Below, in pieces: positions 27,640 to 36,275 of a DNA stretch of 64,000 nt. The number at the start of each line of letters is the position of its first letter. Position 1 is the stretch's first letter. The stretch comes from Flavobacteriales bacterium (GTDB taxonomy: Bacteria; Bacteroidota; Bacteroidia; Flavobacteriales_D; Crocinitomicaceae). The notes below the pieces were generated by a model. That model saw only the letters and a program-made list of their open reading frames with translations, did no database searches and was not told the DNA's origin. Location: assembly GCA_018883325.1 (NCBI GenBank), contig VEQH01000002.1, forward strand, positions 1-64,000, given 5' to 3'. Made by a program: the position numbers and the translations under genes.

Positions 27640-28893
27640 ATGGAAAATAAAACACCAAAATTGCGCTTTCCAGAGTTTAAAGGAGAATGGGAAAAGAAAA
27701 AATTGGGTGAAGTTGCGCAATTTTCTAAGGGAAAAGGTATTTCAAAAGCTGATATTACCGAAAATGGTGAATTTGAATGTATTCGATACGGAGAGCTTTA
27801 CACTGTTTATGGAGAGACAATTGACTTGATAAAATCAAGAACTAATATCCCTTCAAAAGATTTAGTTTTTAGCGAATCAAACGATGTAATTATTCCAGCT
27901 TCTGGTGAAACACAAATCGATATTGCGACTGCTTCATGTGTATTAAAATCTGGAATTGCATTGGGTGGAGATTTGAATATCATTAAGTCTAATAAAAATG
28001 GTGTTTTTCTTTCATATTACTTAAACAGTTCTAAGAAAAAAGAAATTGCAAATTTAGCACAAGGTATTTCCGTAGTTCATTTATACTCGAGTCAATTAGC
28101 ATTATTAAACCTTAACTTTCCCTCCCTACCCGAGCAAACCAAAATAGCTTCTTTCCTTACAGTTGTAGATAAAAAAATTAGCGAACTCAAAAAAGAAAAA
28201 AGTCTGTTAGAGCAATATAAGAAAGGCGCAATGCAACAAATTTTCTCGCAAAAACTTCGCTTTAAACCATCACCAATTGAAGCTCTCGAAATCGGCAATG
28301 CTTACCCTGATTGGGAGGAGAAGAGATTGGGGGAGATAGGCGAAACCTATAATGGTCTTACAGGTAAAACGAAAGAAAATTTTGGATTTGGAAAACCATA
28401 TATTCAATACAAGCAGATTTTTGATAATAGTCAAATTGATATGTCAAGATTTGAAATGGTTGATATTTCAGAGAATGAGAAGCAAAATAAGGTAAAATTT
28501 GGTGATGTATTTTTTACTGTTTCATCTGAAACCCCAAAGGAAATAGGTATGAGTTCGGTGTTATTAGATAACGTTGAAGAATTATATTTGAATAGCTTTT
28601 GTTTTGGCTATCGAGCAAATTCATTAGAAATATTAAGCCCATATTTCTCTCGATACTTATTTAGAAGTGAAATTTTTAGAACTGAAATTATAAAATTAGC
28701 ACAAGGTAGTACACGCTATAATATGTCTAAAGTTGAATTAATGAAATTAAAAATTAATTTACCCTCCCTTCCCGAACAAACCAAAATCGCTTCATTCCTT
28801 TCCAGCATTGACAAAAAGATAAGTGATGTTGATTTTCAATTGGAGAAAATAGTTGTTTGGAAAAAAGGTTTGTTGCAGCAGTTGTTTGTGTAA
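27640..28893 (+). CDS. hsdS: Type I restriction-modification specificity subunit
   Basis: The 417-residue protein has two target-recognition domains, each starting with a W-E-x-K-x-L-G-E(I/V) segment and ending in the conserved helix (LPSLPEQTKIASFL at about 160 and again at about 375). The two helices form the spacer that sets the distance between half-sites. The duplicated helix segments also make a natural recombination point for specificity switching. It overlaps no gene; the DUF3800 ATG follows by 1 bp. Confidence 0.96.
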   Translation: MENKTPKLRFPEFKGEWEKKKLGEVAQFSKGKGISKADITENGEFECIRYGELYTVYGETIDLIKSRTNIPSKDLVFSESNDVIIPASGETQIDIATASCVLKSGIALGGDLNIIKSNKNGVFLSYYLNSSKKKEIANLAQGISVVHLYSSQLALLNLNFPSLPEQTKIASFLTVVDKKISELKKEKSLLEQYKKGAMQQIFSQKLRFKPSPIEALEIGNAYPDWEEKRLGEIGETYNGLTGKTKENFGFGKPYIQYKQIFDNSQIDMSRFEMVDISENEKQNKVKFGDVFFTVSSETPKEIGMSSVLLDNVEELYLNSFCFGYRANSLEILSPYFSRYLFRSEIFRTEIIKLAQGSTRYNMSKVELMKLKINLPSLPEQTKIASFLSSIDKKISDVDFQLEKIVVWKKGLLQQLFV

Positions 28894-28894
28894 T

Positions 28895-29647
28895 ATGGAC
28901 AATAATTTAGTATCAAAATATTATTTATTCATCGACGAAAGTGGTGATCACGGTTTGGTTAGCCTTGATAATTCTTTCCCTGTGTTTTTACTATGCGGTT
29001 TATTAACATCGGAAGAAAATTACGATTCTATAAAATCCAACATAAATGAACTGAAACATTTCTTTTGGAAAAATAAATCAGTTATTCTTCACTCTAGAGA
29101 CATAAGAAAATGTGAAAAAGAATTTCAAATTTTATTTGATTTAGATGTTAAAAAACAATTTTATGAAAAATTAAATAACGTCATTATAAATAGTAATTAC
29201 CGAATAATATCTTCTGCAATTAACAAATCTAAGTACATTAGCACTTACGGAAAACTATCAAATGACGTTTATGAAATTGCATTGTCTTTTATTATCGAAA
29301 GAGCAATTTTTTGTTTAGATGAAATTAAAAGTCATCAAAAGCAACTTGAAATTATAATAGAAAAAAGAGGTAAAAAAGAGGATAAAACCTTATCAGAACA
29401 TTTTCAACGTTTAGTTGCCAGAGGTACTACTTATGTTACTCCTGATAGATTAAAAGCAATCGGGATAAAAATCACTTTTAAGGATAAAAAAGACAATATA
29501 AATGGTTTGCAAATGGCAGATTTATTGGCTTATCCATTAGCTAGATATGTTATTGATTCAAAGCGTGCAAATCCAGCGTTTGACATATTAGAAAACAAAA
29601 TTTATCACAAAAATGGAAAACGCTATGGTCTTAAAATTTTCCCTTAA
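28895..29647 (+). CDS. DUF3800 protein
   Basis: The 250-residue product starts at ATG 28895, directly after the hsdS stop; the longer ORF would run inside hsdS. The N-terminal YYLFIDESGDHG is the DUF3800 motif with acidic residues as in RNase-H-like folds, and the C-terminal NGLQMADLLAYPLARYVID is also typical. Function is not established; the family is frequent in defence islands and is reported near conserved structured RNAs. A candidate RNA converges on this gene from the other strand. Confidence 0.88.
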   Translation: MDNNLVSKYYLFIDESGDHGLVSLDNSFPVFLLCGLLTSEENYDSIKSNINELKHFFWKNKSVILHSRDIRKCEKEFQILFDLDVKKQFYEKLNNVIINSNYRIISSAINKSKYISTYGKLSNDVYEIALSFIIERAIFCLDEIKSHQKQLEIIIEKRGKKEDKTLSEHFQRLVARGTTYVTPDRLKAIGIKITFKDKKDNINGLQMADLLAYPLARYVIDSKRANPAFDILENKIYHKNGKRYGLKIFP

Positions 29648-29649
29648 AA

Positions 29650-29730
29650 GCAAAAGCCAAGATTACTCTTGGCTATCACTCGACCGGGGACACCCCAATC
29701 CTTTATGTTTCGTTTATTATATCTAATTAT
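29650..29730 (-). ncRNA. Candidate structured RNA convergent to the DUF3800 gene
   Basis: On the minus strand GGGGTGTCCCC, a linker GGTCGAGTGAT and the hairpin AGCCAAG-AGTAA-TCTTGGCT are followed by TTTTGCTTTT, a terminator just after the DUF3800 stop. An upstream minus-strand promoter is visible. RNA motifs linked to DUF3800 genes are known from comparative genomics; I recall this from memory and cannot match the consensus here. Strand is chosen because only the minus strand has the T tract and promoter. Confidence 0.6.
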
Positions 29731-29735
29731 ATATG

Positions 29736-29766
29736 CAAAAATATGTAAATATTTGTATTTTTCAAC
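29736..29766 (-). promoter_or_regulatory. Minus-strand promoter of the candidate DUF3800 RNA
   Basis: Read on the minus strand, GTTG at 29766-29763 is followed after 19 bp by TATTTTTG at 29743-29736, fitting TTTG/TTG-N19-TAnnTTTG. Confidence 0.6.
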
Positions 29767-29800
29767 ACAATATCGCTTTAATTAACAATATGTCTCAATA

Positions 29801-29835
29801 ATGGCTAAACAATCAGAACAAGTCCTAGAAAAACA
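29801..29835 (+). repeat. Direct repeat 1 of the hsdR 5' end
   Basis: 35 bp starting ATGGCTAAACAATCAGAACA, 34 of 35 identical to the start of hsdR at 32102. In frame it encodes a 21-residue peptide (MAKQSEQVLEKHN to K-stop) instead of continuing as hsdR. The ~105 bp after it are shared only with repeat 2, not with hsdR. Confidence 0.92.
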
Positions 29836-29940
29836 CAATTGTGTATTTTTGGAAATATGTAAATAAGATTGTTTCATTGGTTCGAATATATTTTTTAAAA
29901 AATAAATAAATGATTCCTAAAAAGTACCTACATTTGTCGC

Positions 29941-29996
29941 GACAGTACACACCACGCTACCCGTCAGATCAGCGTCCCAGGGTGTGTCTTTTGCTT
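29941..29996 (+). ncRNA. Small structured RNA upstream of Abi_2 gene 1 (abiF-type)
   Basis: A promoter -7 box TACATTTG (29929-29936) precedes it. Outer stem ACACACC/GGTGTGT and inner stem ACGCT/AGCGT enclose the loop ACCCGTCAGATC, followed by CTTTTGCTTTTAT. The second module has the same loop core with different but still paired stems. An RNA motif named abiF, located upstream of Abi_2 genes, has been described from comparative genomics (from memory). The Abi start follows about 50 bp downstream. Confidence 0.72.
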
Positions 29997-30043
29997 TTAT
30001 ACCCTTTGTTATTTCTCACTTTTTCCTTGTTTAATTAACTTTT

Positions 30044-30979
30044 ATGTTCACAAAACAAGCTTTTACAATTGAGGAGCAAATCGCACTACTTCAAGAAAGA
30101 GGATTACTATTTGATAATCTCAAAATTGCAGAAAGATACTTTCAAAATATAAGTTATTATCGTTTAGGAGAGTATTGGTACGTGATGCAGGAAGACAAAG
30201 AAAAGCACATTTTCAAACCCAACAGTCATTTTAAAGATGTTTTGGCGTTGTATAATTTTGATGCAGAATTAAGAATATTATTATTTGATGTTATTGAGAA
30301 AATTGAAATTAGTCTTCGCACAAAATTGATTTATCATTTGTCCTTAGAATATGACCCTTGGTGGTTTCAAAATTTTAACTTATTTACTGATAGTCAGGCG
30401 CTTGTTAAAACCCTATCAAGTTTAGATGAAGAACTATCAAGAAGCAAAGACGCATTTATAAAAAATCATTACAGTAAACACAAAGATGATAAAAGGTTTC
30501 CTCCTGCTTGGAAATCCTTAGAACAAACTAGTCTGGGTTCTCTATCAAAACTTTATGGTAACTTAAGAAATACAGTTAAATCTAAAGATTCAATTGCAAA
30601 AGAATTTGCAGCTGTTAATCACACTTTTTTACCCAGTTGGCTACAATCAATTGCTCAAATTAGAAATTTTTGCGCCCATCACAGCAGATTATGGAACAAG
30701 AATCTCCCAGGAACTGTAAAATTACTTCCTAAACCGCCTAATAATTGGATTTCTGACATCCCAAAGCAACACGAATTTAATAAAATCTATGTTCATTTAT
30801 GTTTGATGAAATATTTGCTTAATACAATAAAACCAAATGATTTCACCGAAAAATTAAACGAATTATTTGTGAAATATCCCAATGTTGATCCGAACGCTCT
30901 TGGAATGAAAAATAATTGGCAAAATGAAGCTCTTTGGCTAACAAAATATGAAGAAGCAAAAAATGAAGTAAATGGCTAA
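30044..30979 (+). CDS. Abi_2 (AbiD/AbiF-type) HEPN protein 1
   Basis: The 311-residue protein starts with the family pattern FTIEEQIALLQERGLLFDN, then ISYYRLGEYWYVMQ and ALYNFDAELRILLFDVIEKI. The HEPN RNase motif is in IAQIRNFCAHHSRLWNKN (R-x4-H). Such proteins act in abortive infection. Relatives are considered the ancestors of Cas13 HEPN nucleases. The last codons (AAT GGC TAA) fall inside the second copy of the hsdR direct repeat. It is about 40 percent identical by eye to protein 2. Confidence 0.92.
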   Translation: MFTKQAFTIEEQIALLQERGLLFDNLKIAERYFQNISYYRLGEYWYVMQEDKEKHIFKPNSHFKDVLALYNFDAELRILLFDVIEKIEISLRTKLIYHLSLEYDPWWFQNFNLFTDSQALVKTLSSLDEELSRSKDAFIKNHYSKHKDDKRFPPAWKSLEQTSLGSLSKLYGNLRNTVKSKDSIAKEFAAVNHTFLPSWLQSIAQIRNFCAHHSRLWNKNLPGTVKLLPKPPNNWISDIPKQHEFNKIYVHLCLMKYLLNTIKPNDFTEKLNELFVKYPNVDPNALGMKNNWQNEALWLTKYEEAKNEVNG

Positions 30980-31007
30980 ACAATCAGAACAAGTCCTAGA
31001 AGAACAA
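30972..31007 (+). repeat. Direct repeat 2 of the hsdR 5' end
   Basis: 36 bp identical to 32102-32137. It provides the stop codon of Abi gene 1 and opens a 22-codon frame (MAKQSEQVLEEQHD to K-stop). Together with repeats 1 and 3 it brackets the two Abi modules. Confidence 0.95.
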
Positions 31008-31114
31008 CACGATTGTTTAATTTTGAAAATATGGAAATAAGATTGTTTCAGTGGTTCGAATATATTTTTTAAAAAATAAATAAATGATTCCAAAAAAGTA
31101 CCTACATTTGTCGC

Positions 31115-31168
31115 AACAGTACCCGCTTTGCATACCGTAAGATCTGCAAGCGGGTCGTTTTTTTTATA
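31115..31168 (+). ncRNA. Small structured RNA upstream of Abi_2 gene 2 (abiF-type)
   Basis: The -7 box TACATTTG is at 31103-31110. The stem ACCCGCTTTGCA/TGCAAGCGGGT (one bulged T) encloses TACCGTAAGATC and is followed by CGTTTTTTTT, so the element ends like a terminator only a few bases before the Abi start codon. The loop core CCGTnAGATC is shared with the first RNA, while the stem sequence differs with pairing kept, which is covariation visible within the window. Confidence 0.75.
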
Positions 31169-31171
31169 GCT

Positions 31172-32101
31172 ATGGCAACTAAACCTGCATTCACTATAGC
31201 CGACCAAATAGTCTTGCTAAAACAGCGAGGAATGCTTTTTCGCAATGAGGCTTCAACTCCCCACTTTTTAGAAAACATTAGTTACTACCGACTAAAAGGT
31301 TATTGGTGGGATATGCAAGATGATTATTCGTTGCATACCTTAAAACCAAACACCTATTTTGAAGATATTGTTGACCGTTATAACTTCGACCGGCATTTAA
31401 GATTGATTTTATTTGATGCTATTGAACGTATTGAAATTGCTTTACGCACCAAAATGATTTATCATTTGGCAATAAGCTATGGTGGTTTGTGGTATTTAAA
31501 CACTGCCCTTTTTGAAAGTACAACAATAACACTCCCCGATGGAACAGTTAAAACCATTCATCAAAATACTTTAGATGAACTGAAAAAAGAGTTTAACAGA
31601 AGTCAAGAGATTTTTATAAAAGACCAACGATACCGCTATCCCAATCAAGATGCCGATGCTTGGAAAACTTTGGAAGTCGCATCAATGGGAACACTTTCAA
31701 AACTGTATAAAAACTTAAAGCATCAATTACCTGAAAAAGCCAGCATTGCCAAAGAAATGGGTTTGAATTTACATAGTGAACTTTCAAGTTGGTTAGAAGC
31801 TATTACTTACGTTAGAAATATTATTGCTCATCATTCAAGAATATGGAGCAGAAATATGGTAAAAAGACCAACGGAGCAATTAAATAATCCAGTTGGAAAA
31901 TGGTTTGTAAACCCACTATCAGCAGTACAAACAAAAAAGCCTTTTCTAACCATTTCGAGTATGGTTTACTTGTGTAATCACATAACGCCAAATCACCATA
32001 TAAAAAGTAAAATTCTCGAACTTTTTAAAACCAATCCAACTATACCAATCTACAAACTTGGTTTCTTGAATAATTGGCAAAACGAACCCCTTTGGAAATA
32101 A
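31172..32101 (+). CDS. Abi_2 (AbiD/AbiF-type) HEPN protein 2
   Basis: The 309-residue paralogue of protein 1 has FTIADQIVLLKQRGMLF, ISYYRLKGYWWDMQDD, YNFDRHLRLILFDAIERI and the HEPN motif YVRNIIAHHSRIWSRN. It is clearly diverged from protein 1, so the two modules are not a recent simple tandem duplication of the protein, although their upstream regions are nearly identical. The stop TAA is directly followed by the hsdR ATG. Confidence 0.93.
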   Translation: MATKPAFTIADQIVLLKQRGMLFRNEASTPHFLENISYYRLKGYWWDMQDDYSLHTLKPNTYFEDIVDRYNFDRHLRLILFDAIERIEIALRTKMIYHLAISYGGLWYLNTALFESTTITLPDGTVKTIHQNTLDELKKEFNRSQEIFIKDQRYRYPNQDADAWKTLEVASMGTLSKLYKNLKHQLPEKASIAKEMGLNLHSELSSWLEAITYVRNIIAHHSRIWSRNMVKRPTEQLNNPVGKWFVNPLSAVQTKKPFLTISSMVYLCNHITPNHHIKSKILELFKTNPTIPIYKLGFLNNWQNEPLWK

Positions 32102-32137
32102 ATGGCTAAACAATCAGAACAAGTCCTAGAAGAACAA
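32102..32137 (+). repeat. Direct repeat 3: the genuine hsdR 5' end
   Basis: This is the parent copy of the three-fold repeat, since here the frame continues into the full HsdR protein. Confidence 0.95.
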
Positions 32138-34981
32138 TTAATCGATCAACTGCAAAAGTTGGGGTATAGTTTGGTGCTTTTGAAAGATGAAAAAGATTTA
32201 ATTTCCAACCTCAAAAAACAACTCGAAAAGCACAACAATATTTCTTTTACAGATAAAGAGTTTGATAGAGTAATGAATATTCTTAGCAAAGGTTCTGTAT
32301 ATGAAAAAGCAAAGACGCTCCGAGAAAAACAACACATCATTAAAGACAATGGTGAAAATCTGTATTTTGAATTCATCAACACAGAACATTGGTGTCAAAA
32401 TCAATTTCAAGTAACGCATCAAATAACAATTGATGGTACTTACAAAAACAGGTACGATGTAACGCTTTTAATCAACGGTTTGCCAATGGTTCAAATCGAA
32501 CTCAAAAGAAAAGGCCTAGAACTGAAAGAAGCTTTCAATCAAGTAAATCGTTACCAACGTCATTCTTTTGGGGCAAATGCAGCTCTTTTTCAATACGTAC
32601 AACTTTTTGTTATCAGCAACGGAGTAAACACAAAATACTATGCAAACAATAAAACCCAATCATTCAAACAAACATTCTATTGGACTGATAAAGAAAATAA
32701 AAGACTTACCAATATCCTAAATGGTTTCACTTCTGATTTCTTAGAACCATGCAACATATCAAAAATGATATGCAAATACATCGTTTTAAATGAAACCTAT
32801 AAAGCATTAATGGTTTTGCGTCCTTACCAATTTTACGCTGTTGAATCATTAATAGAAACCGTAAAAAACACTAACAAAAACGGTTACATCTGGCACACAA
32901 CAGGTTCAGGGAAGACCTTAACTTCTTTCAAGGCAAGTCAAATTTTAATGAACCTACCACAAGTTAAAAAAGTGGTTTTTGTAGTGGATAGAAAAGATTT
33001 GGATTACCAAACAACGAGAGAATTCAATAGCTTCAGTAAAGGAAGCATTGACGGTACAGACAATACAAATGCACTAGTCAATCAATTTGGTGATGATACT
33101 AAACTCATCGTTACCACCATTCAAAAATTAAATACAGCAATAAGTAAAAAGCAGTATTTAACACGCATGGAAAAACTAACAAACGAAAAAATTGTATTCA
33201 TTTTTGATGAATGTCACCGTTCGCAATTTGGAGAAACACATGCAAGGATAAAGTCTTTTTTCAACAACACACAATTATTTGGTTTCACAGGTACACCCAT
33301 TTTTGCAGACAATGCTGTAAAAAATGAACTTGGAAAGCGCACAACAACAGAATTATTTGGAGAGTGCTTGCACAAATATGTAATCACCGATGCAATCAAG
33401 GATGAAAATGTACTAAAGTTCTCAGTTGAATATGTTGGTCGTTACAGACAAAAAGAAACAACGTCAGAAATAGATATTGAAGTAGAAGACATTGATGTAA
33501 AAGAATTAATGGATTCCCCCATTCGTTTAGATAAAATAACTGATTATATAATTGCTAACCATAGCAGAAAAACGCACAACAAAGAATTTACAGCTATGTT
33601 TTGCGTAAGTAGTGTCGATGCTTTGATAAAATATTACGAATTGTTTCAATCAAAGAAAGTTGCAGGTCAGCACAAGCTTAAAATTGCGACCATCTTCAGT
33701 TATGGAACAAATGAAGAAGACAAAGATGCCAATGGAATGTTAATTGATTCTTTTGAAGAAGAAACATCAATTGGAATGGCAGCAGAACCAAAAGCAGCCT
33801 ATGGTTTAAACGTTCACACAAGAGAAAAATTGGATGAATTTATTTCAGATTACAACCTTTTGTTTGGTTCCAATTTCTCAACCAAAGACAATGATTCATT
33901 CTATAAATATTACAACGATATTTCAAAAAAAGTAAAAGAAAAGAAAATTGATATACTTTTAGTTGTAAACATGTTCCTTACTGGATTTGACAGCCCAACA
34001 TTAAACACACTTTACGTCGATAAAAATTTAAAATACCACGGATTGATACAAGCATACTCTCGTACAAACCGTATTTTAAACGACCTTAAATCACAAGGCA
34101 ACATAGTTGTGTTTAGAAACCTAAAGTTTCTTACAGACCAAGCAATTGCCTTATTCTCCAACAAGGATGCGAAAGACATTATCATCATGGAGCCCTATGA
34201 AGATTATGTAAAAAAATTCAACGAAGCTTTTAGTGCTTTATTAGAAATAACCCCAACGGTTGACAGCGTAAATGAACTAAAAAACGAGGAAGAAGAATTA
34301 GAATTTATCAAAGCTTTCCGTGAGTTAATGCGTATCAAAAATGTATTAAACACTTTTTCTGACTTTGAATTGGAAGACCTTGATATGGAGGAACAACAAT
34401 TTGAAGATTACAAAAGCAAATACCTAGACCTCTACGAAAAAGTAAAACCAGGAGCGGCCAAAGAAAAAGTATCAATACTTGAAGATGTAGATTTTGAATT
34501 GGAACTTATTCATAGAGACGAAATTAATGTAACATACATTTTAAAACTACTAGCCAATTTAAGAAACGCAGAAGAAGACGAAGATAAAGCCAAGAAACAA
34601 AAAGAAATCATTGATTTACTTACCGGAGAGGCAAACCTAAGAAGTAAACGTGAACTCATAGAACGCTTTATTAAAGAGAATTTACCTTTAATTGAAGACG
34701 CAGACACCTTACCTAATGAGTTTGAAAAATTCTGGAGCACTGAACAAATCAAAGCATTTAAAAAAATTGTTCAAGAAGAAAACCTTTCAGAAGAAAAAAC
34801 AGAACTGCTCATTGAAAACTATCTTTTCGCTGAAAGAGAACCACTTCGCACAGAAATCCTCGACTTAATAGAAGGAGAAAAACCCTCTGTTCTTCAACGT
34901 AAATCCACAGGTGATCGCATCTTAAACAGAATCATTTCTTTTGTGGAAACATTTGTCAATGGGTTTAATAAAGTGGCTTGA
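32102..34981 (+). CDS. hsdR: Type I restriction-modification endonuclease/translocase subunit
   Basis: The 959-residue protein carries an N-terminal PD-(D/E)xK nuclease (YDVTLLINGLPMVQIELKRK), Walker A TTGSGKTLTSF near residue 268, the DECH box FDECHRSQFGETHA and motif III GFTGTPIF. The motif VI region is IQAYSRTNRILND. Together these translocate and cleave unmodified DNA. The gene is intact, but it is separated from hsdS by 3.2 kb of inserted DUF3800 and Abi modules and now depends on transcription across them or from internal promoters. Confidence 0.97.
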   Translation: MAKQSEQVLEEQLIDQLQKLGYSLVLLKDEKDLISNLKKQLEKHNNISFTDKEFDRVMNILSKGSVYEKAKTLREKQHIIKDNGENLYFEFINTEHWCQNQFQVTHQITIDGTYKNRYDVTLLINGLPMVQIELKRKGLELKEAFNQVNRYQRHSFGANAALFQYVQLFVISNGVNTKYYANNKTQSFKQTFYWTDKENKRLTNILNGFTSDFLEPCNISKMICKYIVLNETYKALMVLRPYQFYAVESLIETVKNTNKNGYIWHTTGSGKTLTSFKASQILMNLPQVKKVVFVVDRKDLDYQTTREFNSFSKGSIDGTDNTNALVNQFGDDTKLIVTTIQKLNTAISKKQYLTRMEKLTNEKIVFIFDECHRSQFGETHARIKSFFNNTQLFGFTGTPIFADNAVKNELGKRTTTELFGECLHKYVITDAIKDENVLKFSVEYVGRYRQKETTSEIDIEVEDIDVKELMDSPIRLDKITDYIIANHSRKTHNKEFTAMFCVSSVDALIKYYELFQSKKVAGQHKLKIATIFSYGTNEEDKDANGMLIDSFEEETSIGMAAEPKAAYGLNVHTREKLDEFISDYNLLFGSNFSTKDNDSFYKYYNDISKKVKEKKIDILLVVNMFLTGFDSPTLNTLYVDKNLKYHGLIQAYSRTNRILNDLKSQGNIVVFRNLKFLTDQAIALFSNKDAKDIIIMEPYEDYVKKFNEAFSALLEITPTVDSVNELKNEEEELEFIKAFRELMRIKNVLNTFSDFELEDLDMEEQQFEDYKSKYLDLYEKVKPGAAKEKVSILEDVDFELELIHRDEINVTYILKLLANLRNAEEDEDKAKKQKEIIDLLTGEANLRSKRELIERFIKENLPLIEDADTLPNEFEKFWSTEQIKAFKKIVQEENLSEEKTELLIENYLFAEREPLRTEILDLIEGEKPSVLQRKSTGDRILNRIISFVETFVNGFNKVA

Positions 34982-35134
34982 TACAAAAGCAAAAAAGAGT
35001 AATAACCTCAGCTTATAAAAATTACATTCATAAAAAACCATTTTTTTAAATTTCAAAATCAATTCCTTTTCAGCTCAAAGTACAATTCTTTTATTCATTA
35101 AACTTTCAAAATTTTCTTTTACGCTTTAAAATCT

Positions 35135-35142
35135 TAACTTTG
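35135..35142 (+). promoter_or_regulatory. -7 element of the hpt-adk-obg operon
   Basis: TAACTTTG lies 10 bp before the hpt ATG at 35152. It shows that the upstream TTG at 35140 in the ORF track cannot be the start and that the leader is only a few nucleotides long. Confidence 0.65.
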
Positions 35143-35151
35143 CACTCCAAT

Positions 35152-35694
35152 ATGCTTAAAGAACGACAACTTCACGACAAGATTTTCACTCCTTTCATTT
35201 CTGAAGCGGAAATACAAGCGAGCATAACAAAGCTAACCCAAGCGTTAGAGAAAGATTATGAAGGAAAGGATTTACTCTTCATCGCAATTTTGAATGGTGC
35301 ATTTATGTTTGCATCTGACCTAATGAAGAATTTTGTAAATGATGTTGCGATTTCTTTCGTTAAAGTAAGTTCATATCACGGAACGCAAACTACTGGAAGA
35401 GTTGATGAATTGATTGGTCTAAACACTTCACTTCATGGAAAACATGTCGTTATCCTTGAAGATATTGTTGACACAGGAATTACAATCGATAAAGTAATAA
35501 CACTTTTAAATTCAAATTATCCTGAATCCGTTGAAGTTTGTACCTTGTTGTATAAACCAGATGCATATAAAGGAAAACACAAACCAAAATATATCGGGTT
35601 TGAAATCCCAAATAAGTTTGTTGTAGGTTATGGATTAGACTATAATGAATTAGGGAGAAATCTTAAAGAATTGTACCAATTAAAAGAAGAATAA
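35152..35694 (+). CDS. hpt: Hypoxanthine phosphoribosyltransferase
   Basis: The 180-residue purine-salvage enzyme (start MLKERQLHDKIF) has the PRPP-binding motif VVILEDIVDTGITIDKV, preceded by SFVKVSSYHGTQTTG and LLFIAILNGAFMFASDL. It converts hypoxanthine or guanine to the nucleotide. It is the first gene of an operon with adk (2-bp gap), obg and a PAP2 phosphatase. Confidence 0.95.
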   Translation: MLKERQLHDKIFTPFISEAEIQASITKLTQALEKDYEGKDLLFIAILNGAFMFASDLMKNFVNDVAISFVKVSSYHGTQTTGRVDELIGLNTSLHGKHVVILEDIVDTGITIDKVITLLNSNYPESVEVCTLLYKPDAYKGKHKPKYIGFEIPNKFVVGYGLDYNELGRNLKELYQLKEE

Positions 35695-35696
35695 AA

Positions 35697-36272
35697 ATGT
35701 TAAACATCGTGCTATTTGGCCCTCCAGGAGCAGGGAAAGGAACACAATCCGAACGATTAATTGAGAAATATGATTTAGTACATCTTTCAACGGGAGATAT
35801 GTTCCGCGCACATATTGAAAATGATACTGAATTAGGGCAACGTGTGAAACAAATTATGGCAGATGGATTTTTGGTTCCTGACTCTGTAACAATCGATATG
35901 TTGGAAGAAGAAGTTCAAAAACATCCAAATGCAAAAGGATATATATTTGACGGCTTTCCAAGAACAGTGGTGCAAGCCGAAGCTTTAGATTCTTATTTAA
36001 ATGGAAAAGGCCAAGCAATCAATACTGTTTTGCAATTGGACGTGCCTGAAGAAGTAATTAAAGAAAGAATTGAGCTTAGAAGTAAAGTGAGTGGTCGCGC
36101 TGATGATGCAGCAGAAAAATTATTGAAACGTATCAATGAATATTTCACCAAAACGATTCACGTATTGCCTTACTATGTTGCTCAAAATAAAGTAACTACA
36201 ATCAATGGAGTGGGCGAAATCGACGCCATTTCAGAAAAATTATACGCGGCAATCGATACGCATTTAAATTAA
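35697..36272 (+). CDS. adk: Adenylate kinase
   Basis: The 191-residue protein has the P-loop GPPGAGKGTQSERL, the AMP-binding STGDMFRAHI and GYIFDGFPRTVVQAEAL. It lacks the long LID insertion, as usual for Bacteroidota short-form enzymes. It balances AMP, ADP and ATP. It is tightly packed in the hpt-obg operon. Confidence 0.96.
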   Translation: MLNIVLFGPPGAGKGTQSERLIEKYDLVHLSTGDMFRAHIENDTELGQRVKQIMADGFLVPDSVTIDMLEEEVQKHPNAKGYIFDGFPRTVVQAEALDSYLNGKGQAINTVLQLDVPEEVIKERIELRSKVSGRADDAAEKLLKRINEYFTKTIHVLPYYVAQNKVTTINGVGEIDAISEKLYAAIDTHLN

Positions 36273-36275
36273 ATA

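Noticed and set aside
29801-31040. CRISPR array or iteron array from the triple hsdR-start repeat
   Set aside because: Only three copies more than 1 kb apart, each linked to a gene module; not an array.
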